Of a stretch of 64,000 nt of DNA, positions 17,894-26,292 are shown in pieces. Where the stretch lies: NCBI GenBank assembly GCA_019694145.1, contig JAIBCJ010000001.1, forward strand, positions 1 to 64,000, given 5' to 3'. Each line of letters opens with the position of its first letter. Position 1 is the stretch's first letter. The translations under genes were made by a program, and so were the position numbers. The DNA is from Solirubrobacterales bacterium (GTDB lineage Bacteria > Actinomycetota > Thermoleophilia > Solirubrobacterales > 70-9). The notes below the pieces were generated by a model, which worked only from the letters and a program-made list of their open reading frames with translations, had not been told where the DNA came from and ran no database searches.

Positions 17894-18814
17894 TCAGGCA
17901 ATGTCCCGGTGCGTGACCCGGACCTTCACGTCGTCGCGGGTCGAGAACTCGCGCCAGATCCGTTCCGCCACGGTGATCGACCGGTGCCGGCCCCCCGTGC
18001 AGCCGATCGCGATCGTGAGGTGGCTCTTGCCCTCCGCGACATAGGCCGGGATCAGGAACTCGAGCAGGGGCAGCAGCCGGCCGTAGAACTCGCCGGCCAT
18101 GGTGCCGGCTTCAACGTAGTCACGGACTTCCTGGTCGAGACCGGTCAGCGGCCTCAGATCGTCCACGTAGTGGGGGTTCGGCAGAAAGCGGACGTCAAGG
18201 GTGATGTCGGCATCCCGTGGCGGCCCGTTCTTGAAGCCGAAAGTGAGCAGGTTGACCACCATCAGCGAACTGGACCCCGTGTCAATCAGATCCTCCGAGA
18301 TCCGGCGACGCAGGGTCGAGGCCGATTCGCCGGAAGTGTCGATCACCACATCGGCCCGGGCCCGGAGCGGGGCCAGGATCTCCCTTTCGCGTTCGATCCC
18401 TTCGGTGATCCGGCCTTCCGGGGCCGAGGGATGGCGGCGGCGGGTTTCCTTGTACCGGTCGGTGAGGATCTCCTCGTGGGCCTCGAGGAAGATCAGCTTC
18501 GGCTTGATCCCGTCGCCTTCCAGGTCGTCGAGGACCTGGTTCAGCTGCTCGAAGTACTCGCCGCCGCGGGCATCCGAGACCACGGCGGCCTTCGTCACTC
18601 CGCTGCCCGGCAGGCGGAAGAGCTCGCCGAGCGCGCCAATCATCTGGGGCGGCAGGTTGTCCACGCAGAAGTAGCCCGCGTCCTCGAAGGCGGCGATCGC
18701 CTCCGACTTGCCTGCCCCGGAGAGACCGGTGATCACCACCATCTCGACCGGATCCTCTCTTTGACCCTCGTCTTCGCTTCGGTCCTCGCCCGGCTCTGCG
18801 GCCGCCATGGGCAC
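17894..18814 (-). CDS. rapZ: RapZ/YvcJ family nucleotide-binding protein
   Basis: A 306-residue P-loop protein. Walker A is GLSGAGKS near residue 30, followed by AGYFCVDNLPPQM. The C-terminal domain has FGFKNGPP, FLPNPHYVDDLRPLTG and GCTGGRHRS, all diagnostic. In E. coli RapZ guides RNase E to the GlmZ small RNA; the actinobacterial role is less clear. GTG at 18814 shares a base with the uvrC stop; ATG at 18808 is an alternative. It follows uvrC as in other Gram-positives, but is not followed here by yvcK and whiA. Confidence 0.94.
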   Translation of the reverse strand: MPMAAAEPGEDRSEDEGQREDPVEMVVITGLSGAGKSEAIAAFEDAGYFCVDNLPPQMIGALGELFRLPGSGVTKAAVVSDARGGEYFEQLNQVLDDLEGDGIKPKLIFLEAHEEILTDRYKETRRRHPSAPEGRITEGIEREREILAPLRARADVVIDTSGESASTLRRRISEDLIDTGSSSLMVVNLLTFGFKNGPPRDADITLDVRFLPNPHYVDDLRPLTGLDQEVRDYVEAGTMAGEFYGRLLPLLEFLIPAYVAEGKSHLTIAIGCTGGRHRSITVAERIWREFSTRDDVKVRVTHRDIA

Positions 18815-20712
18815 TATCCGATCCTGTTCAGTTGGTCGTGAATCTCGCGGGCCACCTTACCGGGCAGCCCGGGCACCGCTTCGATCTCTTCGCGGCTGGC
18901 CTCGAGCAGGCGGTCGGGCGAGCCGAAATGCCTGATGAGCAATCGCTTGCGGTTCGGTCCGACCCCGCGGATCCCGTCCAGGACCGAGGCCGTCATGGCA
19001 CGGTCGCGACGGCCCCGGTGATGGGTGATCGCGAAGCGGTGGGCTTCGTCCCGGACCCGTTGAAGCAGCAGGTTCGCTTCCGAGTCGGCCTTGAGGTCGA
19101 GCGGCAGGGATGAACCCGGGGTGAAGACCTCCTCCTCGCGCTTGGCGAGGCTGACCACGGTGACGCCGAGATCGATGAACTCCCGGAGGGCCCGGACCCC
19201 GGCCGAGAGCTGACCCTTGCCGCCGTCGATCATGATCACGCTCGGCAGCGTGGCGAAGCTTTCGTCGCGGTCCCGGTCATGCGGAGAAAGGTCCGCCTGC
19301 TGCCGGTACTGCGCGATTCGCCGGCCCAGCACCTCCTCCATCGAGGCGAAGTCGTCCGGGCCCGGACGGCCCTCCTCCCCCCGCACCCGGAACCGGCGGT
19401 AGTCGGATTTCTTCGGGCGGCCCCCCTCGAAGACCACCATCGAGGCGACCGTGTGCTGACCGCCGAGGTTCGAGATGTCGAAGCCCTCGATCCTGACCGG
19501 CAGCTCATCCATGCCCAGGGCATCGCCGAGCTGGCTCAGGGCCTCGATCCTTCGCTGCTGCCGGTGCTCGCTCTGAAGCCGGTCCTGGTCCAGGGCCAGC
19601 TTCGCGTTCCGCTCCGCCATCTCGCGAAGCCGGCGGGTATCGCCCCGTTCGGCGATCCTCACCTCGGTTGCCCGGTTCGCCCGCCGCCCGGCCAGGAAGG
19701 TCTCGACCTCGGCCAGCTTCTCCGACATGTAGGGGCCGAGCACGACCCGCTTCGGCACCGCCGGCGAGGCCCCGTAGTACTGCTCGATGAACTCGGCGGT
19801 GACCTCGTCGATCCCTCGCTCGGCCGGATTCTCGAGGTAGAAGGACTGGCGCTCGGCGAGGATCCCGTCGCGGACCTGAAAGACCTGGGCGTTGGCATCG
19901 GTCCCCTCGGTCGCGACGCCGATCAGATCAGCGGTGCCAACCGTGGAGCCGGAGATCCGCTGTCGTTCGAACAGCGACTGGACCGAGGCCAGCCGGTCGC
20001 GAAAGACTGCCGCAGCTTCGAAATCCTGGGCGGCCGCCGCCTCCTTCATGCGGGTGTCGAGGTCCCGCTCGATCTGGTCGTAACGGCCCGAAAGAAAGTC
20101 GATCACCCGGTCGATGTTGGCCCGGTAGTCGGCCTGGCTTATGTAGTCGACGCAGGGAGCGCCACAGCGCTTGATGAAGTAGTCGAGGCAGGGGCTGCCT
20201 GACCTGCGGCCCGGTTCTTTGCCTTCGCAGGTCCGGTACTGGAAGAGCTTGCCGAGCAGGTCGAGCGTGTCCCGCACCCGGCGGGCCGAGGAAAACGGAC
20301 CGAAGTAGGCCCGGCCTGGCCGGTGCCGCTCCCGGGTGAAGTAGACCCGCGGGTAATCCTCGTCGAGGCTGACCGCGACATAGGGATAGGACTTGTCGTC
20401 CCGCAACTTGATGTTGAAGCGGGGCCGGTAGCGCTTGATGAAGCTCTGTTCCGCAATCAGGGCCTCGGATTCCGATTCGGTGGCGAGAAACTCGATTCGC
20501 TCGATCAGCCTGGTCATCCCGGCGTTGCCGCCGCTGAAATGCGAGGCGACGCGCTTGCGGATCGAGACTGCCTTGCCGACGTAGATCACTTCGTCGTCGC
20601 GGTCGCGGAACAGGTAAACCCCCGGCACATCCGGCAGCGAGCGGCGCTCGGCAACGATCCGCGCCTCGCGGTCCGGTTCCTTTGATTGCTGTTTGCCTGT
20701 GGATTCGGCCAC
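18814..20712 (-). CDS. uvrC: Excinuclease ABC subunit C
   Basis: UvrC makes the two incisions flanking a lesion in nucleotide excision repair. An N-terminal GIY-YIG nuclease (GVYLFRDRDDEVIYVGKA) is followed by the UVR motif (RDLDTRMKEAAAAQDFEAAAVFRDRL), the RNase H-like nuclease (EGFDISNLGGQHTVASMVVFEGG ... MIDGGKGQL) and a C-terminal helix-hairpin-helix pair (IRGVGPNRKRLLIRHFGS). I chose GTG at 20712, giving 632 residues and leaving 47 bases for promoters shared with the divergent hydratase gene; an upstream in-frame start at 20757 would leave none. Confidence 0.95.
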   Translation of the reverse strand: MAESTGKQQSKEPDREARIVAERRSLPDVPGVYLFRDRDDEVIYVGKAVSIRKRVASHFSGGNAGMTRLIERIEFLATESESEALIAEQSFIKRYRPRFNIKLRDDKSYPYVAVSLDEDYPRVYFTRERHRPGRAYFGPFSSARRVRDTLDLLGKLFQYRTCEGKEPGRRSGSPCLDYFIKRCGAPCVDYISQADYRANIDRVIDFLSGRYDQIERDLDTRMKEAAAAQDFEAAAVFRDRLASVQSLFERQRISGSTVGTADLIGVATEGTDANAQVFQVRDGILAERQSFYLENPAERGIDEVTAEFIEQYYGASPAVPKRVVLGPYMSEKLAEVETFLAGRRANRATEVRIAERGDTRRLREMAERNAKLALDQDRLQSEHRQQRRIEALSQLGDALGMDELPVRIEGFDISNLGGQHTVASMVVFEGGRPKKSDYRRFRVRGEEGRPGPDDFASMEEVLGRRIAQYRQQADLSPHDRDRDESFATLPSVIMIDGGKGQLSAGVRALREFIDLGVTVVSLAKREEEVFTPGSSLPLDLKADSEANLLLQRVRDEAHRFAITHHRGRRDRAMTASVLDGIRGVGPNRKRLLIRHFGSPDRLLEASREEIEAVPGLPGKVAREIHDQLNRIG

Positions 20713-20759
20713 AAGCGAAGGGTAAGACCCAAGGGGGTTGGGATACGCTGGCGCCACCT

Positions 20760-21584
20760 ATGGCCGCTGAAACGCTCACTCCCCCGGAACTGAAAACCAT
20801 CGACATCGCGATCGACGGCGAGATCGGGACGATGACCTTGAACCGTCCGGAGACCTTCAACGCTATGAGTCCCGACCTGATCGAGGACCTGGCCACGGCT
20901 TTCGCCTGGCTTGCCGACCAGGCCCCGCTGCGCGGACTGATCATCACCGGAGCCGGCAAGGCCTTCTGCGCCGGCGGCGACCTCAACTGGTTCAAGAAGG
21001 GCCAGGAAGACCCGGACACCGACATCGTCGCCTCGGTCCGGCGCGGGGCCGAGCTGCTTCATTCCGGCATCGTCGACCTGCAGCGGATCCCCTACCCGGT
21101 GATCGCCGCCCTCAACGGCCCGACCGCCGGGGCCGGCTTCTCGCTTGCCCTGGCCTGCGACATCCGGATCTGTTCCGAGGACGCCTTTCTCGCCTGTGCT
21201 TACGGCCGGATCGGGGTTTCGCCGGACGGCGGCATGACCTATTTCCTGCCCCGGGTGGTCGGCCCCTCGAAGGCGATCGAGATCCTGCTCAATGACCCGA
21301 ATCTCTCCCCTGCCGACGCGCTCGAGGCCGGTCTCGTCTCAGAGGTCGTGGCACCGGACCAGTTGCTCGACCGGGCCCGCGAAAAGGCCGACAAGCTGGC
21401 GAAGAAGTCCCCCTACTACGTGAAGATGGCCAAGCACCTGGTCCATCAGAGTCTCGACAACAGCATCACCGAGCAACTCCAGCTGGAGCGTCACGGCATC
21501 GCCAACGGCATGGGCACCGAAGACTCGAAGAACGCGATCGAGGCCTTCCTCACCGGCGGAACCGCCGAATTCAAAGGCGAGTAG
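20760..21584 (+). CDS. Enoyl-CoA hydratase/isomerase family protein
   Basis: A 274-residue crotonase-fold enzyme. TGAGKAFCAGGDLNWF forms the CoA and oxyanion region. GPTAGAGFSLALACDIRI and GRIGVSPDGGMTYFLPRVVG form the active-site segment. At the second catalytic position this protein has PDGG rather than the Glu of true hydratases, as in PaaG-like isomerases, so isomerase or mixed activity is possible. It is divergent from uvrC and converges on a MaoC-family dehydratase, suggesting a local fatty-acid or CoA-ester theme. Confidence 0.87.
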   Translation: MAAETLTPPELKTIDIAIDGEIGTMTLNRPETFNAMSPDLIEDLATAFAWLADQAPLRGLIITGAGKAFCAGGDLNWFKKGQEDPDTDIVASVRRGAELLHSGIVDLQRIPYPVIAALNGPTAGAGFSLALACDIRICSEDAFLACAYGRIGVSPDGGMTYFLPRVVGPSKAIEILLNDPNLSPADALEAGLVSEVVAPDQLLDRAREKADKLAKKSPYYVKMAKHLVHQSLDNSITEQLQLERHGIANGMGTEDSKNAIEAFLTGGTAEFKGE

Positions 21585-21621
21585 CCGCCGGCCGGGGCCG
21601 GGCATCGGGCTTTTTGGCAGG

Positions 21622-22107
21622 TCAGGCTTTGAGGGCGCGGGTCACGCTCTCGCCGACGAAGCAGGGCTTCTCGCCGATGCTTCCATCGGGGGCCTGGACC
21701 TCGAGGGTGAACCTGGTGATCAGTTCCAGCCAGCCGTTGCCGAGGTCGTTCGCCTCGGTCAGCTCGGCCGAGGCGCGGACCTTCGAGCCGGCCGGGACCG
21801 GCGCCGGAAAGCGGACCTTGTTCCAGCCGTAGTTCACGCCGAGGGCGAACCCCGACTTGACCTCGATCAGGTCGAGCCGGAAACCGTCGACCAGGGAGAG
21901 CGTGAGGTTGCCGTGCGCGATCGTGGTGCCAAAGGGGCTTTCGTTCTTTGCCCTCTCGACCTCGACGTGGATCCACTGATGGTCACCGGAAAGATCGGCG
22001 AAGGTGTCGATCATCTGCTGGGTGACTTCGCGCCAGCCGGTCGGGCCGACCGTCTTGCCAACCAGTTCCTGCACCTGCTCGGGGCCTTCAATCGCGAGAG
22101 TTTCCAT
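21622..22107 (-). CDS. MaoC-family (R)-specific enoyl-CoA hydratase
   Basis: A 161-residue single hot-dog domain. The hydratase-2 motif is clear: FADLSGDHQWIHVEVERA followed by SPFGTTIAHGNLTLSL, giving the catalytic Asp and His. Such enzymes hydrate trans-2-enoyl-CoA to (R)-3-hydroxyacyl-CoA. The ATG start is at 22107. It faces the crotonase-fold gene across 37 bases; no operon partners are evident. Confidence 0.9.
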   Translation of the reverse strand: METLAIEGPEQVQELVGKTVGPTGWREVTQQMIDTFADLSGDHQWIHVEVERAKNESPFGTTIAHGNLTLSLVDGFRLDLIEVKSGFALGVNYGWNKVRFPAPVPAGSKVRASAELTEANDLGNGWLELITRFTLEVQAPDGSIGEKPCFVGESVTRALKA

Positions 22108-22157
22108 GGCGCAACATTATCGGCACCTGTTGCCCCTCGGGCAACAATTCCCTGCCG

Positions 22158-24047
22158 CTACCTGACCAGTTCGATGGTCATGCCGATCGGACTGATCGCT
22201 CCCATGCCACCGAGCATGCCGAGAATCTTCGCTACATAGGCCTGGGTTTCGGGATAGGACGGGATGCAGTCGCAGGAACCGACCGCGCCCGGACCGGCGT
22301 TGTATGCGGCCAGGGCGAGAGCGGGCGAACCGAACTGCCGGAGCAGGTCGCTCATCAGGTGGGCCTGGGCCATGATCGCCGCCGCCGGGTCAAACGGATC
22401 ATCCAGCCCATACTCGGCCGCCGCGGCCGGCGTGAAGGCCGCGATGCCGAAGGCGATCCCGTTGCCGGCGTTCGGGTCAAAGCCCGATTCGGTGAAGAGC
22501 TGCGCGGCCAGCAATGCGGCCGAGACATTCCACTTCATGGCTGCGCGAAGGACCAGGGGCCGGACCCAGCCCGGGGTGAATGACGGCACCGCCCGCGAGA
22601 GCGCCGCCGAACGGTCGCCCCCGTCCATGCCGACCGAGTTTCCCGCATCCGAGCATGGCGCCGGGCCGGCGACGAACCCGTAATGCCAGGCTTCCCAGCT
22701 GTATCTCTGGACGAAGCCGAAACGCCCGGCGTTGGCTGCCAGCCAGCTGTAGCCGTCGGAGGCACCGAGATCGAGTTCGGTCGCGCAGCGGTGAAGCGAC
22801 TGGCCGGGCGGCGCGACCCAGGTCGGATCCGGGTTGGCCGCAAAGAGGGCTGCCTGTTCCGCGTCCGAACGAAAGGCCGAATTGATGGTCAGGCTTACTC
22901 CGGCTGCCGCGGCGGACGCGACCATCGCGTCAAAGGCGGCGGCCACGTCCGGCCGCATGCCGTGACCCTGCCGTTCGGCCAGCGGCCCGGAGTAGCCGCC
23001 GCCGCTGGCCATCGCCGGCACCGACCCCATCGAGACCGGAACGCTGACCCGGGCCTCGGCCCAGTTCGGCGGTGCCCGGTGTGCCCCGCCACCGGTTCCG
23101 GGCCGGACCGAGGTGGCGATCGAAACCCGGGCCCGCACCGGGGCATAGGAGGCGGAGTCGGGAAAACGGACCGAAACCGCGAGCGGCGAAGCCCCGTTCG
23201 ATGTCGCCGCCCCGATCGCCGCCAGCCGCGCCCGCGCGAGGTAGACCTGCTTCGGCATGTGGGCCGGGTTCGGCAGTCCGTTCGGCAGGCGCGGCGGAGC
23301 AAGCAGCCGCGGCAGGTCATCCTTCATCGAACGGACTGCGGAAAGGGCCGAGAGATCGGCTGCCCGCTGAGCCCTTGCCTTGCCGGTCACCGCCCCGGAA
23401 ATCGCGACCACCGCCACGGTCGCCAGCACCAGTGCGAAGACGCAACCGAGCACCAGCGGGGTCGCCTGCCCGCCGGTCGAACGGAGCCGGCCCAGGAGCC
23501 GCCCGCCGGCGGGCCACAGTTTCCCGGCCGCGCCCCGCACGAGTTCGACCCGATCGGCGAACTCGCCTGCCTCTTCGACGACCAGCCCGGTCAGGGCGCC
23601 GGGGCCGGCGACGGCATCTCCGGAAACCGGCGCATCGACCTCGGGGGCATCCTGTCCGGCCTCGTCGGATCTGATCACCACCCGGTCCCAGCCGAGTTCC
23701 AGCAGCTCGCGGTACCGGCCGGCCCCCGCAATCACGGCCAGGGGCCGTTCATCCACGATCTCCCGCAAGCTGATCACTTCCCCGGCCAGCCGCTCTGACT
23801 GGGCGGCTGACAGGTAGACGAGGCTCCCGCGGGCTTTCGGCTCAAGCTCCGGCAGGGCCTCCAGCAGTTCCGATTCCAGCTCCTTGGCCTCGCCGGGAGC
23901 CAGCAGGCTGGCCGGCCGGGGCCGCTCCCGACCGGTCTCCAGCACCACGCCGACCCGCCCGGCCGCCGATTCCAGAACCCGTTCGGCGGCGAGCCGTTCG
24001 GCGCCACGCGAATCGCCGATCGACCCGATCAGCAGATGCTCGCTCAT
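22158..24047 (-). CDS. TadG-like membrane protein fused to VanY carboxypeptidase and SLT transglycosylase domains
   Basis: A 629-residue four-part protein. Residues 1-185 are a soluble alpha/beta region I do not recognise. Residues 192-240 carry a TadE/TadG-type anchor (GGQATPLVL, one membrane helix, KARAQRAADLSALSAVRS). Residues 355-460 look like an M15B/VanY D,D-carboxypeptidase, with SLHRCATELD and WHYGF supplying the metal and catalytic residues. Residues 500-600 look like a lytic transglycosylase, with TESGFDPNAG (catalytic Glu near 520) and AYNAGPGAVG. Both C-terminal domains act on peptidoglycan and would lie outside the membrane. The ATG at 24047 overlaps the TadE-like stop by four bases; the longer upstream frame is a shadow of that gene. 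Confidence 0.82.
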   Translation of the reverse strand: MSEHLLIGSIGDSRGAERLAAERVLESAAGRVGVVLETGRERPRPASLLAPGEAKELESELLEALPELEPKARGSLVYLSAAQSERLAGEVISLREIVDERPLAVIAGAGRYRELLELGWDRVVIRSDEAGQDAPEVDAPVSGDAVAGPGALTGLVVEEAGEFADRVELVRGAAGKLWPAGGRLLGRLRSTGGQATPLVLGCVFALVLATVAVVAISGAVTGKARAQRAADLSALSAVRSMKDDLPRLLAPPRLPNGLPNPAHMPKQVYLARARLAAIGAATSNGASPLAVSVRFPDSASYAPVRARVSIATSVRPGTGGGAHRAPPNWAEARVSVPVSMGSVPAMASGGGYSGPLAERQGHGMRPDVAAAFDAMVASAAAAGVSLTINSAFRSDAEQAALFAANPDPTWVAPPGQSLHRCATELDLGASDGYSWLAANAGRFGFVQRYSWEAWHYGFVAGPAPCSDAGNSVGMDGGDRSAALSRAVPSFTPGWVRPLVLRAAMKWNVSAALLAAQLFTESGFDPNAGNGIAFGIAAFTPAAAAEYGLDDPFDPAAAIMAQAHLMSDLLRQFGSPALALAAYNAGPGAVGSCDCIPSYPETQAYVAKILGMLGGMGAISPIGMTIELVR

Positions 24048-24376
24048 CCCGGCCTCCCGCCCGCCTCGGCCGAAACCGCAAGCTTTTCGGACATCGAGGA
24101 GAAGAGCGAAGGCGGCCGGAGCCGGACCTTTACCCGGGACCCGACCCTCGACACCGAGACCCGGTCCCGGGCCCAGCCGGGCAATGCCTCTAGCACGGCC
24201 GGCTCGACCGGCTCGCCCCGGATCAGCGCGACCGCGCCAGCCTCGGCCGCCCCGTCGGCGATGGTCGCGGTGTAACCGGTGGCAAGCAGCTGGAAGCAGA
24301 GCAGGCCGGCCAGCATCAGGGCGGCGATGCCGCAGACCGCCTCGACCGTCGCCTGGCCCGAGCGCCCGGAATTCAT
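24044..24376 (-). CDS. TadE-like pseudopilin protein
   Basis: The 110-residue product begins MNSGRSGQATVEAVCGIAALMLAGLL, the TadE signature of a short N-terminus, a Gly/Ala-xx-Glu motif and one membrane helix. The outer part has beta-strands (RDRVSVSRVGSRVKVRLRP). TadE/F/G proteins are minor components of Flp/Tad pilus machines or, in actinobacteria, of orphan clusters of unknown role. It overlaps genes on both sides by a few bases, so all three are made together. Confidence 0.8.
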   Translation of the reverse strand: MNSGRSGQATVEAVCGIAALMLAGLLCFQLLATGYTATIADGAAEAGAVALIRGEPVEPAVLEALPGWARDRVSVSRVGSRVKVRLRPPSLFSSMSEKLAVSAEAGGRPG

Positions 24377-24735
24377 CAGCCATCTCCCAGCGAACTCGAA
24401 CCGTAGACATGGGTCTCCGGGAACCCGGGCAGCAGCCCGGGCACCCTCACCCCGACTTTGACCCCGTCTTCCTGCGAGACCTTCAGGCCCCCCTGCAGGA
24501 CCGATGGAAGCGCGTGTTCAGCCGCCCCGCGCGGGGAGTTGCCGGTGAGCACCGCCCGGGCCCCGGCCCGGGCGGCCACCCCCGCCGACCAGAGTGCCGC
24601 CCCCGCGATCGCGATCTGGGCCGCGACCAGCACGGCCAGCAGGATGATCGGCAGGGAACCGATCAACTCGAGCGAGACCGAGCCCCGCCGCGAACCGATC
24701 CCGCCCGAGCCTGCCTTTTCGCGATCCGCATCCAT
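24376..24735 (-). CDS. TadE-like protein
   Basis: The 119-residue product has SRRGSVSLELIGSLPIILLAVLVAAQIA, again the TadE pattern with the conserved Glu at the start of a single helix, then WSAGVAARAGARAVLTG. It is the first gene of a three-gene unit (TadE-like, TadE-like, TadG-VanY-SLT) with four- or three-base overlaps. Neither the TadA ATPase, the TadB/C platform nor a Flp pilin gene is in the window. The 69 bases upstream (24736-24804) presumably hold the promoter. Confidence 0.8.
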   Translation of the reverse strand: MDADREKAGSGGIGSRRGSVSLELIGSLPIILLAVLVAAQIAIAGAALWSAGVAARAGARAVLTGNSPRGAAEHALPSVLQGGLKVSQEDGVKVGVRVPGLLPGFPETHVYGSSSLGDG

Positions 24736-24804
24736 GCCCGGACCGTGGCAGGAAAAAGCTCACATGTGGCTCTACAACTGCAACGATTTGCAACGTCGGG
24801 GTGC

Positions 24805-25656
24805 TCAGACCCGAATCCGGGCGAGCACCGGTGCGTGATCGGAGAGCCTGACCATCAGGCCGGTCTCCGGATCGGGCACGTCGCGCCGCGCCGGCGGCCA
24901 GGCTTCCGGCTGCTCAAGCACTTCCACCCCGCGGGAAAGCAGGTGGTCGATCGAACCCGGCGCAGTGGTTCCGGCCAGCCCGAACTCGCCTTCGAGCCGG
25001 TCGAAAACATCGCTCGAACGGGGCCTGGCGTTGAAATCGCCACCCAGGACCAGGGGGCGATCCCCCGCCCTGCCGCTGGCCAGCCGCGCCGCCCGCATCA
25101 CGTCCCCCGCCGCCCTTTCGCCGGTGCTGGCGTGAAGGTTTGCCACACAGAGGCCGCAGCCGAGTTCGACCATCGACATGACCCGTCGCTCAGGAAACCA
25201 GGTCAGGGTCGACTTCCGGAACTCCCTGATGTGGGCCCCGGGCCGGGATTTATCCAGGCCCGGGGTCGCGCCCCGGACCAGGATCAGGTTGCACCCTCCT
25301 TCCCAGCTCCCGGCCAGTTGGGGCCGGAACCTGGCGACCGGTGACATGACCGGCCGCAACCAGTTGCGGGAAGTGAGTGCGGTCCGGGCCTCGGCCCCGG
25401 TCGCTTCGGCCAGGCGGTGGGCCCAGCGAGGCGGAACTTCCTGCAGCAGGGCGATGTCCCATTTCGCGGCCGCGAGCAGGGCGGCAAACTCGTGAAAGAG
25501 GTCCCGGTTCAGGCGAACATGCTTCTTGCCCGGGATCGGTCGCCCCGTGATCCGCCAGAGGAGGTCGCCCGGCGGAACTCCGGGATCTTCCTTGCCAGGC
25601 GCCGGCGGGAAGTCGCGGCCGTGGAAGAGATTCCAGCTGAGTACCCGGAAATTCAG
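24805..25656 (-). CDS. Endonuclease/exonuclease/phosphatase (EEP) family protein, probable CTG start
   Basis: The coding frame contains all EEP landmarks in order: SWNLFHGRDF near the N-terminus, DIALLQEVPP with the metal-binding Glu, GGDFNARP, and LSDHAPVLARI with the catalytic His. The first two lie upstream of every ATG, GTG or TTG in this frame; the first canonical start, TTG at 25359, would delete them. CTG at 25656 lies ten bases after GGAGG and overlaps the previous stop as CTGA, so I start there (283 residues). Members cleave DNA, RNA, phosphoinositides or other phosphodiesters; the substrate here is unknown. Confidence 0.78.
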   Translation of the reverse strand: MNFRVLSWNLFHGRDFPPAPGKEDPGVPPGDLLWRITGRPIPGKKHVRLNRDLFHEFAALLAAAKWDIALLQEVPPRWAHRLAEATGAEARTALTSRNWLRPVMSPVARFRPQLAGSWEGGCNLILVRGATPGLDKSRPGAHIREFRKSTLTWFPERRVMSMVELGCGLCVANLHASTGERAAGDVMRAARLASGRAGDRPLVLGGDFNARPRSSDVFDRLEGEFGLAGTTAPGSIDHLLSRGVEVLEQPEAWPPARRDVPDPETGLMVRLSDHAPVLARIRV

Positions 25657-26003
25657 TAGCTGCGAGCCTCCGAGACGATCAGCCAGACGCCGACCAGGCC
25701 CGAGGCCATCAGCAGCAGCCAGGTCATCGTGCCGAAGCCGGTGGAAAACATCTTGTCCGCACCGGCGATCATCAGGACGATCAGGCCGAAACAGGAATAG
25801 AGGATCACCCGGCGCGAACCTTCAAGCGCCAGCAGCCCCGAACGGAACTCATAGGTGAGTCGGTAGACCGTCCAGGCGAGACCGGCCAGGAAGGCCATGG
25901 TGATCGTGGTCAGCACCGCATCGGCAACGTTGCCCCCGTTGGGAAGGAAGGCAACTCCGGCCGCGAGCAGGGCGATGATCGCGATGTTCCTGGCGATAGT
26001 CAC
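25653..26003 (-). CDS. Small multipass membrane protein, unknown function
   Basis: A 116-residue hydrophobic protein with four predicted membrane helices (IIALLAAGVAFLP, VLTTITMAFLAGLAWTVY, VILYSCFGLIVLMIAG, MTWLLLMASGLVGVWLI). No recognised family. The start is GTG at 26003. Its stop overlaps the putative CTG start of the EEP gene, suggesting translational coupling. It lies 40 bases downstream of the 81-residue membrane protein at the end of the phosphate island. Confidence 0.65.
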   Translation of the reverse strand: MTIARNIAIIALLAAGVAFLPNGGNVADAVLTTITMAFLAGLAWTVYRLTYEFRSGLLALEGSRRVILYSCFGLIVLMIAGADKMFSTGFGTMTWLLLMASGLVGVWLIVSEARSY

Positions 26004-26043
26004 CCGACAAGCCTAAATGACCGCGGGCTGCCGGAACTTCCTT

Positions 26044-26289
26044 CTACTTGGAGACCATCAGGTAGATGCCGAGGGCGATGATCCCGATCGTCGCCACCAG
26101 GCCGAAGGCCCCGACCGCCAGCGCCATACCCGCAACCACCCCGCGCCCGTCCTGATTGAAGTCGACGTACTTGGTCGCCCCCCAGATCCCCAGGGACGCG
26201 GCCAGCGAGACCGCCATCGCTCCGACGAAGGCGTAGAGCACCGTGTCCCCGAGTTCCTTCCAGGCGACGACCGAGGCGAACAGGTCCAT
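26044..26289 (-). CDS. Small membrane protein downstream of pit
   Basis: An 81-residue protein with two membrane helices: one near residues 15-38, and a Gly/Ala-rich helix near 52-78 after the segment KYVDFNQDGRG. No family is recognised. Its ATG is only three bases beyond the pit stop, so it is co-transcribed with the phosphate permease. It may be an accessory subunit, but that rests on position only. Confidence 0.65.
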   Translation of the reverse strand: MDLFASVVAWKELGDTVLYAFVGAMAVSLAASLGIWGATKYVDFNQDGRGVVAGMALAVGAFGLVATIGIIALGIYLMVSK

Positions 26290-26292
26290 GGC

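Noticed and set aside
16931-18841. Long open frame (636 codons) opposite the ABC exporter and rapZ
   Set aside because: Antisense shadow of recognisable genes caused by GC-biased third positions.
24048-24410. N-terminal extension of the TadG-VanY-SLT frame
   Set aside because: It is an alternate frame of the TadE-like gene, which has the TadE signature; ATG 24047 gives a coupled four-base overlap.
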